Shown here in pieces: positions 42,831 to 54,359 of a stretch of 64,000 nucleotides of DNA (position 1 is the stretch's first letter; the number at the start of each line of letters is the position of its first letter). Both the position numbers and the translations under genes were made by a program. The stretch is from Halichondria panicea (lineage: Eukaryota; Porifera; Demospongiae; Suberitida; Halichondriidae), in the NCBI RefSeq assembly GCF_963675165.1, contig NC_087389.1, forward strand, positions 2,452,001 to 2,516,000. The letters are read 5' to 3'. The notes beneath the pieces were generated by a model. That model was not told where the DNA came from and made no database searches. It saw nothing but the letters and a program-made list of their open reading frames with translations.

Positions 42831-44063
42831 CCATTGATAATAATGGGACCAGCATAACAAGCTAATTAGTACAACCATGACATTTAAACGAGCATGCGCC
42901 GTATAAAAGGCCAGCGCATAAGAAAAAAATGGCGACTGTTTGTGAGTCTTTTCTTTCTGACAAACCCTTCAGAATGAAGTGGTGGCCAGCACTTGTGTGA
43001 TCGTCACCAACTCACCCCCGTCCCAACTCACCCCCGTCACCAACTCACCCCAAACCTTCCACTGGGTTGGCATACCACAGCCAGTTGGTGTTGACCAGTG
43101 TCAACTAGGCAACTAGGCATCAAGGCCAGTGTAGCTGGACAGTACCAGTTTCCTGACAAATACGCGGGCCACGTGGGCATTACGCAACAGCTAGGACAAG
43201 ACTGCTAATCGTAGAAAACGACCGCGCCACAGTTTTGACTGCTCCTGAAGAGCTCTACAAGAGAGAGTGAGGAAGAAGCTATCGCCTGCTGGACGTATCA
43301 CCTTTCTCGCCAGCTTTCCACTCGAGAAAACTTCAAACACTTGGTCCTTGCTCTTCAATACATACACCCATGTGTACCTAGATTTGTCGTCCGTGAATGT
43401 CAGAAAGTATTCTCCTCCTCCAAGGGACTTCTCCTGTGGGACTTCTCCTGTGGGACTTCTCCTGTATCTTTCCGCACACATCTGAGTGGACGACTTCAGT
43501 AGTTTGAGTTGTACTGCTCGAAAAGGGGCCGGACCTGTTGCATCCATGGACTCATCATCGTTGAATACCATTTGTGACACACCATACTTCATTCAGATCC
43601 ATTGATAATATGATAATAATGGGACCAGCATAACAAGCTAATTAGTACAACCATGACATTTAAACGAGCATGCGCCGTATAAAAGGCCAGCGCATAAGAA
43701 AAAAATGGCGACTGTTTGTGAGTCTTTTCTTTCTGACAAACCCTTCAGAATGAAGTGGTGGCCAGCACTTGTGTGATCGTCACCAACTCACCCCCGTCCC
43801 AACTCACCCCAAACCTTCCACTGGGTTGGCATACCCCAGCCAGTTGGTGTTGACCAGTGTCAACTAGGCATCAAGGCCAGTGTAGCTGGACAGTACCAGT
43901 TTCCTGACAAATACGCGGGCCACGTGGGCATTACGCAACAGCTAGGACAAGACTGCTAATCGTAGAAAACGACCGCGGCACAGTTTTGACTGCTCCTGAA
44001 GAGCTCTACAAGAGAGAGTGAGGAAGAAGCTATCGCCTGCTGGACGTATCACCTTTCTCGCCA
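42574..44063. repeat. Direct tandem duplication, 740-750 bp units
   Basis: 42574-43313 and 43314-44063 are near-identical. Each contains part of the copia integrase, the TTAA border and promoter of the TTAA transposon, and its first transposase coding segment. Differences are few: one CT/CA change, an extra ATGATA, and a three-fold GGGACTTCTCCTGT in unit 2 against a triplet CACCAACTCACCCC in unit 1. The join is inside a coding exon (… LSPAGRITFLA). Confidence 0.85.
43314..43592 (-). pseudogene. Duplicated copia integrase fragment
   Basis: Repeats KSLGGGEYFLTFTDDKSRYT and WVYVLKSKDQVFEVFSS from 42590-42740, created by the 740-bp tandem duplication. Confidence 0.8.
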
Positions 44064-45582
44064 TGCTAGACGCGACTAGTGCTGATGAAGGAACGCCAGA
44101 GACAATGGTGAGTGTAATAGTAGATGTACACTAATAGTAGATGTACACTACAGTCCTCATCACTGAGAAGCACTGCTTTGATGATTTGAGACAGGGCTGG
44201 CGTCATCGTGCTCGGAGTGTTTGGTTCGAAGTTGTTGGCGACTGGACTCTGTGATTCAGGTAGTTGTTTTAGCTTGTTTGCGTGATTGTTTTATTAGAAA
44301 GGGTACTCTTGTCGTCACTGCCGGCACCAGCTAGCTCTGTTTGGAGGACACTTCCTTGTCAATCAGAAGTAAGCCGCACCATCACATTAATTGGCTCTTT
44401 CACTTGTGCTGGAATCATTCCATCCCAGTACATACATCGTTCGCTGGACTGGGCACAGTTGGTCATGCTTACATCCAGAGAGGTATATATGGTACAGAGG
44501 TATATATGGTACAAAGACTAACTTTGTCTTACAATAACAACACTCCATGCAGTCGGCTGTAGAGGCTCTGCCACACTACAGCACTAAGGGACAGCACTAA
44601 GGGAGAAGTATGTTGTGTGTTGTTGAATAATTTGTATTTATTTTATTGATTACTCTATTTCAGTGGGTGATAACCGACGCTAGGCATGATTCCACGGCCA
44701 ATGCGTATCATACGACTGTGCCTTGCCTTTCAGGAAGGTATGTTAGTTAGTGTTTAGTACATACATGTACTAAGTGTTGTAATTTTTAGCACTCTCTCCC
44801 GGACAGAGCACTCGGTAGCTCAGACCGAACTTCAGTGTATCAAGGGTATCAAGGGTAAATGTAACTAAAATCATTGTATACTCTCAGGTCTGAATGTTAT
44901 GTTACTGAGGTTGCTCAGGTTGCTAAGTACGTGACACACACACCCTCAATCTCATCAACTCCATGCATCGGTACTAAGAACGTCGTCACAGAGGGTCGGG
45001 TCAGAGGTGGTTCCCTAAACTCTCTGATGAACGTAAATGAAGATGATACGTCACTGATAAATGTCTGTTCATAAGAACTGTCCATGAAGAAGAACTGTGG
45101 TGAGGATCCTAACGTTCTACAGCAGATGGCTCTCAACATCCCTAGAGTCCACCAGCTGCTGTCCAAACGTATCCACTATTCTGACAAGACTTTTCTCATG
45201 AGAATGCAACTGGCCGTACTTGAGTAAGATGAAGATGTAAGATGAAGATGATAATTTATTTTAAAATTAATTTGTGTGTTGTCATTAGAACAAGAATGTG
45301 AATTGTGAATCGCCAGTAAGAGAAAGGTTAAAGACCTTCGCCGTCCTGACAGGCTCTCGTGAGTGACAGGCTCTCGTGAGTAAGGTACGCTAGTATGTCG
45401 CAAGGAACGGCGTCGATTTGAGGTATGTGTATATTATGTACGTGTGGAAAAGTGCAATCGGGTCACTGGCTCTCATATTGACCCCTCAGCTCAGCAGTGA
45501 GCAAGACTGGTTCACTGATGGCATTGTTACCCCCCCCCCTTCTGCCTAGTGATGATATGGAGTCAGATTCAGATAGAGAATA
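43945..45582 (+). pseudogene. Transposase of TTAA element, copy 2
   Basis: Reads in the same order as copy 1: basic start NRRKRPRHSFD and VRKKLSPAGRITFLAMLDAT (43950-44107), HCFDDL and SVWFEV-type segment (44175-44260), FGGHFLVNQK and FTCAGIIPSQY (44340-44450), WVITDARHDSTANAYHTTVP (44664-44730; first Asp), TLSRTEHSVAQTELQCIKG (44792-44855), EVAQVAKYV, GTKNVV, VLQQMALNIPRVHQLLSKRI-HYSDKTFLMRMQLAVLE (45110-45225), and an acidic end DDMESDSDRE at 45582. Several frames and short duplications (AGGTATATATGGTAC, CAGCACTAAGGGA) show it is broken. The second-Asp exon is eroded. Confidence 0.7.
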
Positions 45583-45699
45583 GGTATTATAATTAATTAC
45601 AACATTCTGAACATTCTGCGTCAAATGTCGACAAATAGTCCCCATCCTTCTTATTTCCTGTAATGATTGACAGTAACTAAAGTTATACTCACACATTTA

Positions 45700-46213
45700 G
45701 GTCCCTTTTGTCATGCCGCCTCTCCTTCCTCCTCAGGTACTCCTCATCTCCCAAACTTCCGATACAACCGGTGCCTCTTTGCCTCTTTTCATCATTTGCT
45801 GGATGCATGAGTTCGGAAGTCTAGAGGAAGAGCAATCACACACGGGCAGTGTGGACAGCAGTCCTGCAGTCCCTGTAAGACGGCAGAGCCCCGTGGATGA
45901 CATGGAGAGAGAGCTGCGGACACATAAGTTTTAATAAAATATCATTGATTATCATGTTTATTTTTTTACTAATAGGCTGATCTGGGACGCCTCCCACCTA
46001 AGCTTCACCGTCTGCCTGAGTCCTGCCTCCCGGACTACCTTGTTAATTTTACTAACGACCACTTGTGGTGGAGTGTCTTTATATTTTATGATGAGAAATG
46101 ATGACATTTTATTCTTACCTCGATCTCTTCTTTGGAAATCATAATTATGCACGTGGCCGCATGTTTTTGTTGGTTTATGTTGAGCTGTGTTTTCAAACTA
46201 GGCGCCATTTTGT
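45700..46213 (-). pseudogene. P2X7-ballast-like companion gene, copy 2
   Basis: Start MAPSLKTQLNINQQKHAAT at 46213, then DTPPQVVVSKINKVVREAGL (about 46030-46085), a Cys cluster CCPHCPCVIALPLDF (about 45830-45870), HRLYRKFG and DEEYLRRKERRHDKRDLNV (45700-45770). The order and the CPCVIALPLDF / LYRKF / HDKRD words match copy 1. The terminal IRRRYP-GIYRDYR exon was not found. Frame breaks are present. Confidence 0.6.
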
Positions 46214-46659
46214 GATTTTGCTTCCGGCCTGCTACTTTCCTGCATGAGAACGCGACATTCTTGTTCAAGGGTGCTGGAACACGTAGCTATGAAACTACCT
46301 GCAGGGATCCTTCACAGAATTATGAAGCAACACTCTACTAGTGTGCATTCCAAAAATGGAGAGGAAAACATGATGAGAACAGATTTTACACTACTTGATT
46401 AGCTAAAAGAAGATGAAGTTCCTTCTGGACTTGTTTGCAGGTACACAGGTCTTTTGTTGTAAAATCCCCCGTATATGGACAAAGTCAGCTCGTAACTTTG
46501 TTCACCTATATCTGGCTCTAGCGTACACGTACGTAAGCATGTAAGACCACGCCCCAATTTGCGTACGTAGAGTGCAGACTTTTATCATTGTGGTGGCTCT
46601 TAGAAGAGCCTGGTACTTAGAAGAGCCTGGTAGCAGCAGATGTAAGCCACTGTAGAGGA

Positions 46660-47018
46660 CTCTGACCATCACTGTGTTCCTTGGAGGTTCGAACTCATGT
46701 TCTTTTGATGATCTTCTATGCGATCTTCTACTCCTCCTGCTCCCTCATTAGTGACTATCTGAACAAGAGGTGCAAGGTTCTAGGAAAAAGTACTAATTAT
46801 CTTATGACAATAGTACGTGTTCACCAAGTACGTACCTTGTGACAAATAGCTTTGCAGGTGTAATGTACATGGCCTAAATCTGTTCGTTTTTCCCAGTATT
46901 TGTTGTCATGGTATAGTCCTGTCCTGGGGGTATGCACCCATTTCCTCAACCAGTCCCTTAAAGCCTTCGACTTTAGCCAGGCAGGTGAATTTGTGCTTTC
47001 CTCTGTATGGGCTGCCAT
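46660..47018 (-). pseudogene. Unrecognised two-exon gene fragment
   Basis: MAAHTEESTNSPAWLKSKAL then RDWLRKWVHTPRTGLYHDNK and YWEKRTDLGHVHYTCKAICH (46821-47018), an intron-like gap, and NLAPLVQIVTNEGAGGVEDR (about 46690-46785). The aromatic/Cys/His spacing looks like real protein, but I do not know the family. Its nearness to copy 2 of the TTAA element may be accidental. Confidence 0.35.
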
Positions 47019-47689
47019 CCTCCGTCAGCTATAAAAAAAGGTTTACGTACAGGGTGCTAGTAGTGCTGATAAAAGTTGAGAATTGCCGATGTAAACGCAT
47101 TTTCCTTTAGGCGATCAGGTTGCACCTTGACTGTCACCTACCGGTACACCTGTACTCGGAGGATTCGGATTCAATAGGTCAACTGCTTGCCGTAAAAGAT
47201 TATTGGCATGAGTAATCCTGTCAGCCATTCAAATGCTATAGCAAACGTAGTTGAGATCTCTGTGTTATTGATCTTTGGTTGGACATCTTTGGTTGGACAA
47301 TTGAGGAGGTAATCGGGGAACGTTCAGATCTCTGTGTTATTGATCTTTGGTTGGACAATTGATGAGGAGGTAATCGGGAACAAGGTCTGGTCTGATACTC
47401 TGCATGTACACGTGGAGTGGGCTTATATTTTTACCTCGCGCATGTACAATCAAGGTGTCAGTATCAGTTTTTAAAATATGGTTTGCGAGACACCTACTCC
47501 AGGTAGTTATAAATATTGCGGCGTTTTTTCAAGGCCAAATGGAGTCTTGCGGGTGAAACCAGAATGCATATTGAAATGTGTGTGTATGGTTATAATAATT
47601 ATGATGTATAATATAATATGGTAACTGACTGTAATGTATATGAATGTTGATGTATTATTGTAGCATGTATTGCCATGCGTATTATTTAT
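47019..47689. other. No gene seen
   Basis: Contains a duplicated ATCTCTGTGTTATTGATCTT block (47257 and 47330) and (AT)-rich runs at 47590-47690. Confidence 0.45.
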
Positions 47690-47840
47690 AATTATGAACG
47701 TGCATATGCATGGTGACATGTATATTGTAACGTGCATATGCTATGCATGTCACTTGTAACGTGTTGTAACGTGTTGTAACGTGCATATGCATGGTGACAT
47801 GCATGCATATTGTAACGTGCAACGTGCATATGCATGTGTA
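47690..47840. repeat. ACGTGCATATGCATGGTGAC tandem repeat
   Basis: About six imperfect copies with period 15-40 bp, each containing palindromic GCATATGC. Creates a low-complexity minus-strand frame. Confidence 0.8.
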
Positions 47841-48179
47841 CATTGTCAATTGTCATAGTCATTTTGACACAGATAACACCCCATATTTCGAACGTTAAAT
47901 TGGGTTCCTGAGTTATTAATTTGTGCCACATTCTCACTAACTTGCTGAAGGGGCCGGGGTAGATCTTGGGCTTTGGAGTAATCAAAGGTTGAGTTGGATG
48001 TACAGTTGATGCACGCCCAGCAGCAACTTGTCCCAATAACACAGCAAGGGTCCCTTTTCTTTCTTCAACTTCTTTCTTCAACAGCCTTTTCTCTGTGGCC
48101 AGCAAATCACGTGGAGATCATAAATCTGATTGCTGTTTAACAAAGTAACAAAGTCGCAAGCCACTAGAAAAACTCTGTA

Positions 48180-48600
48180 GCAAAGGCATTGATTTTTTGA
48201 GTTTGTGCTATCTGATTTTTGAGGAGCATGTACTACAATAGTTTCATTTGTACTAACCAGTCTCTTTGCTAGAGCGGCCCTTCCTGTCAAAAATGGTGAT
48301 TTTGCTCCATTTTGCTGCCCGTTTTTGCTGACGTAAGCAATGATATTCATTGATTTGTGACATCACAAATCCAAGCTCATGTGATGTCTAACCTGGCAAG
48401 TTGATCAGTCATAATGTGTCACAGGGGCGTGGCAATTTACACTACTACGCAACAGAAACCACCAAGAAATCAGCTAAAATCACGCCGCTCTAGCAAAGAA
48501 GAGACTGGTCTAGCTGAAAAGTATACTATTGTAGTACATGCTCCTCAAAAATCAGACCTTAACTAGCACAAACTCAAAAAATCAATGCCTAAATCAATGC
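48180..48600. repeat. Foldback element, ~110-bp arms
   Basis: 48180-48285 is repeated in reverse complement at 48483-48600: shared words GCCGCTCTAGCAAAG, ACTATTGTAGTACATGCTCC, TCAAAAATCAGA and CACAAACTCAAAAAATCAAT. The spacer is about 200 bp. This explains the open minus-strand frame at 48078-48350. Confidence 0.75.
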
Positions 48601-51600
48601 CTAACACATTTGCTACTAAAAATTTACAAAATTCTGTGTATCTCAGAACCTACAACCTACTAACAAGCCTGCACTTCCGCTGGAGCTCAAAAGATGTGCA
48701 AGGTAATGAAGTACTTGCACAACAAATTTCAGATCTTAACTCAAACATAATTATAAGATAGTTCCATGCCTAACATATTTTCCAATGTACACATATTGGA
48801 ATGATGATGTCATATGATGTAAAAGGTGGTGGTCCACTGGAAGCGCCAATAGTTGAACTTTCAGTACCTGCACTCAAATTGATCCAATCACATTTAGTTA
48901 TTTAGTTTAGAAGATATACACAAAAACGTAAAAAAACAAAAGTTCTACTCTCTTTGGTTGTTGCACTGTACTAGATATATAAAGTGTTTTAATTAACTGT
49001 ATAGGAATTAACTGTATAGGTATGTTCTACTATACTCCTGGGGGGGCGGCTGAATTCATGAGGGGGTTTAGAAGTTCATTAAGTTCATTGTCTATATCAG
49101 CTTGTCTATATCAGCACTATATCAGCACTCTTACGTCCAAGGTAGTATGGTTCTTTGTGGTTAACCAAGACTTAGTCAGCCACCGTGTTACACCTTCCAA
49201 AACTGCATGCATGTAGTCAACAGGTACAGAATCGACTTAAGTTGATCATAGATGTGAGCGGATATATGCCATTGACTGGTTGCTGACCAGCTTCAGCTTC
49301 TGTAGCATTCAGTATATGAGTGCTTTATTCGGCATTCTTTTGCCTGGATGGAGAGCAGCCATAACTCTCTGCGCACTTAAGGCCCGGGTCCAGATTTCAA
49401 CACCAAAATTTACACTATGTTCATACTGCTGTATTATTTGCAATATACAGTGTATGCTGCATCAAAATGATCCAAAATGAAGCTCGATGTTTTCTTTTTC
49501 CAAAAAACTAATTAGCTTAATTCAATTATGCTAATTAGTCCCATAAATGGTAATGACGTCATGCCACTTTCAGAAAGAGAAGTGCAAATACGGCGTTGAA
49601 GATGCCAAGATATCAAGCTTCAAAAACAAGGCTAGATGAACATCTCATAGCTAGGTACTAGTATCCTTGATGGGAAGAGTAGGAGTTATTGTATTCTTGA
49701 GATACACAAAATAGCCTACCTCTAGAGTGGCTGTCAGAGCTAAAGAAGCTAGCATAGCTAAGAAAGTTTTGGACATTTTTACTTCCCATCAAGGAAACAT
49801 AATCATAACAACATACTCTATCTTTTGAGGGCCTAAACAGCTACTCTTACCTTGTTTAAGTCCGCCGTATTTGTTGCCAAAGATAATCTATAATAGTTCT
49901 AGCAGCTAGCTAAGCAAATACATTGACCTTATGACGTCACATGCAATGAATAACATTCTCATTAACTCCATTCTCATTAACTCTACATGATCTACATAAA
50001 ATGTTGGCAATGAATAAAATTAATCTTATCAGTGCCTGACCCAGGCCTTAACTGCGCAGAGCTGGCTGTTTGGCACACAAAGCTGCAGGTAAATCAAATA
50101 ATTATTGCCAACACAACTGATGCTTTAAAACGTGTAGGTACTTGAAAAGTATTTACAAAAACGCGAATTTGACTTGCTAGGGGTTGTAAGAGGCGTTATT
50201 CATTCTAAAAAGGTTTTACATAATGATTTGAAACATGACAACATTAGCTCCACTAAACAATGTATACTTACTTACTTACCAGGGTTCGGAAAACTCATGA
50301 AAGAGTAGACACAAACAAGAAACAACTCATTTCTTTCTCATCGATGAGTAATAATTATAGTGTTACTATTCTTTGAGTCTAAACTTTCCATGGAGTGAAC
50401 ATCATGACATCTCTTGTCATGCTTCATGCATTGCTTCATGCATTAGTGTTCACACATGGAAAATACAATAAAGAATTGTCATAGAACAAGTGGAACAAGT
50501 GGGTGTATATTCGCTAGTCCCCTAATAAGCCACTTCTTGCAGAAAAGGGTGGGCGTATTTTCACGGTACGGTATATAAAAATTATTTAAATTGGTATCCT
50601 CAAGTCATACAAAGTCGCACTTTCCACACTGACGCACTTTCCACTTATACACACTGAATAAAATCAGGCCTGTGCTAATGGCTTTCGGATGAATGGGAGA
50701 CAGAATGGGAGACATACAATGAGTACCCCGTATCGTATCCTGAAAGAACAGTTGCGTTTCAGGCAACTGTACGGCAACTGTACGTCACATGACTAATTAT
50801 ATATCTGCCCAACAAATCATCATTGTTGCACATGTGCACCCAAAGTTTATGGTCTCAACTGAAGCTACTGTATGAAGAGAGACCCCTGGCCTTAAGTAGC
50901 CTTAAGTATGAGTTATCCAGCTTGATCTGGCAGCTCAATTAATGGTGCTGTTACATGCTGTTACAGATCTGTGTGTGTGTGCCCACATTTGTTTATGTCC
51001 CACATTTGTTTATGTCTTATATTTATGTTCTCAGTGAGATGAAGTTGCTGAGACCATAACGTAGTTGTTCGACACATTGAATGTCAGCGAAACTTGGGAG
51101 AAAAGCGTGGAAAGGCTTTACAAAAACCCCCAAAAAATTGATGATGCCCACACTATACTTTTATAGCAGTGAGGTCATTTGTGGAAATGGTTAAGTATCT
51201 ATTCACGATACCTGTTGTTGTGCCAAACAGTGTGCCAGGACCTTTTTTTGGTCAGCAAAGGTAAATCGAAAGGTAAATCGAACGAAAACCCAGTTTGCAA
51301 AGAACACACAGGTCCCTTTGCCTTTGCCTTTGCACTGTGGAAAATGTGTGTATAATGTATAATTGTGTATAATGTATAATACATAATACATACATGTTCA
51401 GTGTAGCTATGTACAATAAGAGTAGTAAATCTATGACAGTAAATCTATAAACGCAAGCACTCACCCAGAATTTTCTCTTATGGTTCAGACTACAGTGTAG
51501 CAACATCTATAATTATAACTTACTTAATTATAATAGTAGTGGTTTTATAATAGTAGTGGTTGTCTGTCTGTCCTCCATGCCTGGGCCTTGTACTGGCAGC

Positions 51601-51944
51601 ATTAATTTTATTCAGTTAATGAGATTTATAATCTTTATCAGTGCATGTGACGTCATGAGTCAATGTGTCAAGCTAGCTGCTGGAACTATTATACAATATA
51701 CAATCCAAGTGGACTTAGCCACCCTCTACTTAGCCACCCTCTACTTTATGCAAAAGCAGCAATGAGGTTTTGAAGCTTGATCACCAGCATAATTCATTTA
51801 AATTCATTATCTTGATGTAGCATAAATAAATACAGCAGTTGTTTTGACCCGTCTGTCTGTGTATTCTCAGCCTGGATGCGATAGCACTGTGTCTTTAAAT
51901 TTGGCAGATTTTGGTGTTACATCGAATAAAAGCGAATAACTTAC
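48601..51944. other. Gene-poor stretch
   Basis: No coding exon is recognised. 49430-49640 resembles 1990-2170. CCTTGATGGGAAG and CTTCCCATCAAGG (49667 and 49779) form a 13-bp inverted pair. 50750-50795 is inverse to 37165-37195. Several 10-20 bp duplications occur (GGAATTAACTGTATAG at 49000; CCCACATTTGTTTATGTC at 50990). Confidence 0.5.
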
Positions 51945-52440
51945 ATGTTGTTGGACACAAAGTTGAGTGACCGCTTAAGCACTTTATTGAATCACCAAGA
52001 ACGATACGTTACGTTGCCTCAGTACATTTGTAGGAAAGCCTTTCTTGTAGTGGAAAGAAAGTTGAAGTCCCAAGCCAAAGAGAGTTTTGACAAGTTTCAA
52101 GTTTCAACAAACAGTCCCTATGCACACATTTCACTATGCACATTTCACTATGCACTATGCACACATTTCAATGCACCTACATGTACCCGAAAGCGACCTA
52201 AAGACACTAGTAGCTTAACGGGAGTGTCACGTCCGCCATCTAAAAGGGCATCAAGAAGATTGTTTGAGCTTTGTAAGTAGCATTACATGTATACAAACAC
52301 ACATTAATTTATGACAACCTGTTCTTGCTGTAATTTTCTTTTCTTTAGCTCCAGAGAGACCGTAATTAGATACATGTTGCAATTTTCTTTTGTAGCTCCA
52401 GAGAGACCTCCTCCTTGTCCAAGTGAGAATCTCTCACCCA
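51945..52440 (+). pseudogene. DUF6589-like gene B, N-terminal exons
   Basis: MLLDTKLSDRLSTLLNHQER with LPQYICRKAFLVVERKLKSQ, then a basic/Ser region KRPKDTSSLTGVSRPPSKRA-SRRLFELCK (52185-52275), and after an intron APERPPPCPSENLSPTHG. Assigned to the DUF6589-like gene by position: coding recognisable as that family resumes right after the TTAA transposon that ends at 55908. The N-terminal part alone is not diagnostic. Confidence 0.45.
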
Positions 52441-52827
52441 CACATGGTATGCACAATGTCATGTACAAAGAACTTAATTATTATAATTATTATAATTATT
52501 ATTATAATTATTATGACGCAATTAGATAAAAAAACATGGGTTTAATCTTGCCTCGTATACATGCATTATGGCAAATCGATCTGTTCGACATCTGTTAAAC
52601 GAGCGTGTTGGCTTTAATTACCGCATTAGTCGCTTCCGGAATTCTGAGTATATGCGACCTTTGACCCCGAAATCTTTGACCCCGAATCTTTGACCCCGAA
52701 ATTTCCATTCAAGCCTTAGTAACGAGCTCTTTTTTCTTTTTTTCTCTTGCACAAAAACGGCACACTCAAAAATAATGCGCAAACACAAGGGAGAGGGGAA
52801 TACATTCCAGGAGTAACCAAGAAACTT

Positions 52828-53610
52828 ATGGCTGACAAAAAAATAAGGCTCAAGGTAAGTAGCTAGGTACAGCAAAAAGGCCATGTACAATAAATAAAAT
52901 GTGTGTTCAGCTTCAGGTCAGCTACAGTGAGCAACTTCCAGTGAAGTTTCTGGAGGAGTTTAGGAAGCTTGCTTCTTTTCATGGGTGTGTAGTAGACAGT
53001 ATTGCAACTACGTCGTTGGATAGTCTTGAAGAAGGTGAATCTGAAGAAGGTGAATCTGAAAATAATTTTGTCATTATTATATCAAACAAAATCTGTACTA
53101 CCATCAGGGTTGTCAAGTGGGTGCACGGCATCTCTCCCAGGTAACGCTAGATGAGAAAATGGGTATAATTATCACCTGATTACAAAAGTAAACGTAACTT
53201 ATCTTGGGTAGTGAATGTATAATAATGTACGACTTATCTTTATTATAGGTGGTAGTAGCCAGCACTGGGGGGAGACAACGCTTGTCCTATTTGCCACCTC
53301 TCACCCTGTGCTGTAGCCACTGGTTGATAGGAGCATCTGCACCAGATTTGGGGAACATGACAAAGAGGTACAGGCTGTACAAGAAGTTCTGGACCCTATT
53401 GGGAAAGTCTGGGGTGTGGAAACATCCAGAGTATAAAAGAATAGAACATGACAAGAGGCCTGCCTGATTGTGTGCTAAAAGTAAGTTTTAAATCATATGA
53501 AACTTACAGTGCAGGTACAATCCATTTTTGTTATCCAGGAGGTGCGTGGACGATTCCCTAACCCACCGGGTTTTCTGTACAAAGACTTTCAGTCAACATC
53601 TCGCTTTTGA
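52828..53610 (+). CDS. P2X7-ballast-like companion protein, copy 3
   Basis: First exon MADKKIRLK with a GTAAGT donor (52828-52854), second exon LQVSYSEQLPVKFLEEFRKL through HGISPR (52911-53141; includes a duplicated GEGESEEGESE), third exon with CSHWLIGASAPDLGNMTKRY, RLYKKFWTLLGKSGVW and KRIEHDKR (53310-53460), last exon EVRGRFPNPPGFLYKDF then stop near 53610. The YKKFW helix, HDKR and the RGRFPNPPGFLYKDF ending align with copy 1. The N-terminal half (S…LPVKFLEEFRKLA) is a separate region with no known domain. The best-preserved companion gene of the three; most exons are open. Confidence 0.7.
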
Positions 53611-54359
53611 GATCAATATATGTGAGATCAATATATGGCATGTTGCAAGGGCCAATAAACTGCTCATAGCCATGTAATAACTATTACATACAAGTTCATC
53701 GTCCATCGTTCGCCAGATCATCAATGGCTCTTCTGACGGTTGCTCAGCATCCCATATATTGTCCACAAATTTAAATCAAATTAGCACTTTCATGGCAGTC
53801 CTACGTTCAGGCCTCCTCACTTGTACTTTTTGTACTTTCTCTACATACTTTCTCTACATACATTCTCGTTCTGTAATGTAAATACTTCCATTGTAATACA
53901 GTAGGTTAGTACAACATATACCCAGTGCATAATAGTACTTGATCCAAAATGAATACGCTTTGGTATGTATGTGAGTAGCTGGTGATTGCAACACATGAAA
54001 TAAATCATCTATAATACTAATTGAAAATCCTCACTCAACAGTATGACTAGTGTCGCCTTATAAGCTTCGATGGCAGCAGGATCCTCAAGTTTGATCTGAA
54101 TGGTGGCAGAATGAGGTTTTGTCGAGGTTTTGTCACAGCCTTGTTCTGCAAACACAATAATTGTGTTTATAATAATGCAAACACAATAATAATAATAGGT
54201 TATAATACATGTAAACATAAGATACTCAGATACTCAGATATTTAAAATACTTTTCCGCAGCTTTTCTGCTGACTGAGCACAGTTCTTCATACAGTAGTAC
54301 AAGTGGATTTTTGTACTTTTACCTAATGGGGATTATATTTATGTGACTCAGCAATTTCA
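53611..54359. other. Intergenic space inside TTAA element copy 3
   Basis: Between the convergent genes. A minus-strand frame at 54009-54218 (… IQIKLEDPAAIEAYKATLVI) is open but not recognised; it might be the diverged tail of the transposase. Confidence 0.3.

Larger units (their letters stand above)
42888..46260. mobile_element. Two-gene TTAA transposon, copy 2
   Basis: Left end at TTAA (42884-42887) then ACGAGCATGCGCCGTATAAA, duplicated at 43660-43663/43664. Contents parallel copy 1: transposase fragments on the plus strand, companion gene on the minus strand, converging near 45590-45700. I cannot find a right TIR, so the right border (near the ATG-proximal AAATGGCGCC at about 46205) is approximate and probably lost. 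Confidence 0.7.

Noticed and set aside
47690-48105. Minus-strand frame of 137 codons
   Set aside because: Half of it is the ACGTGCATATGCATGG tandem repeat; the rest shows no family motif.
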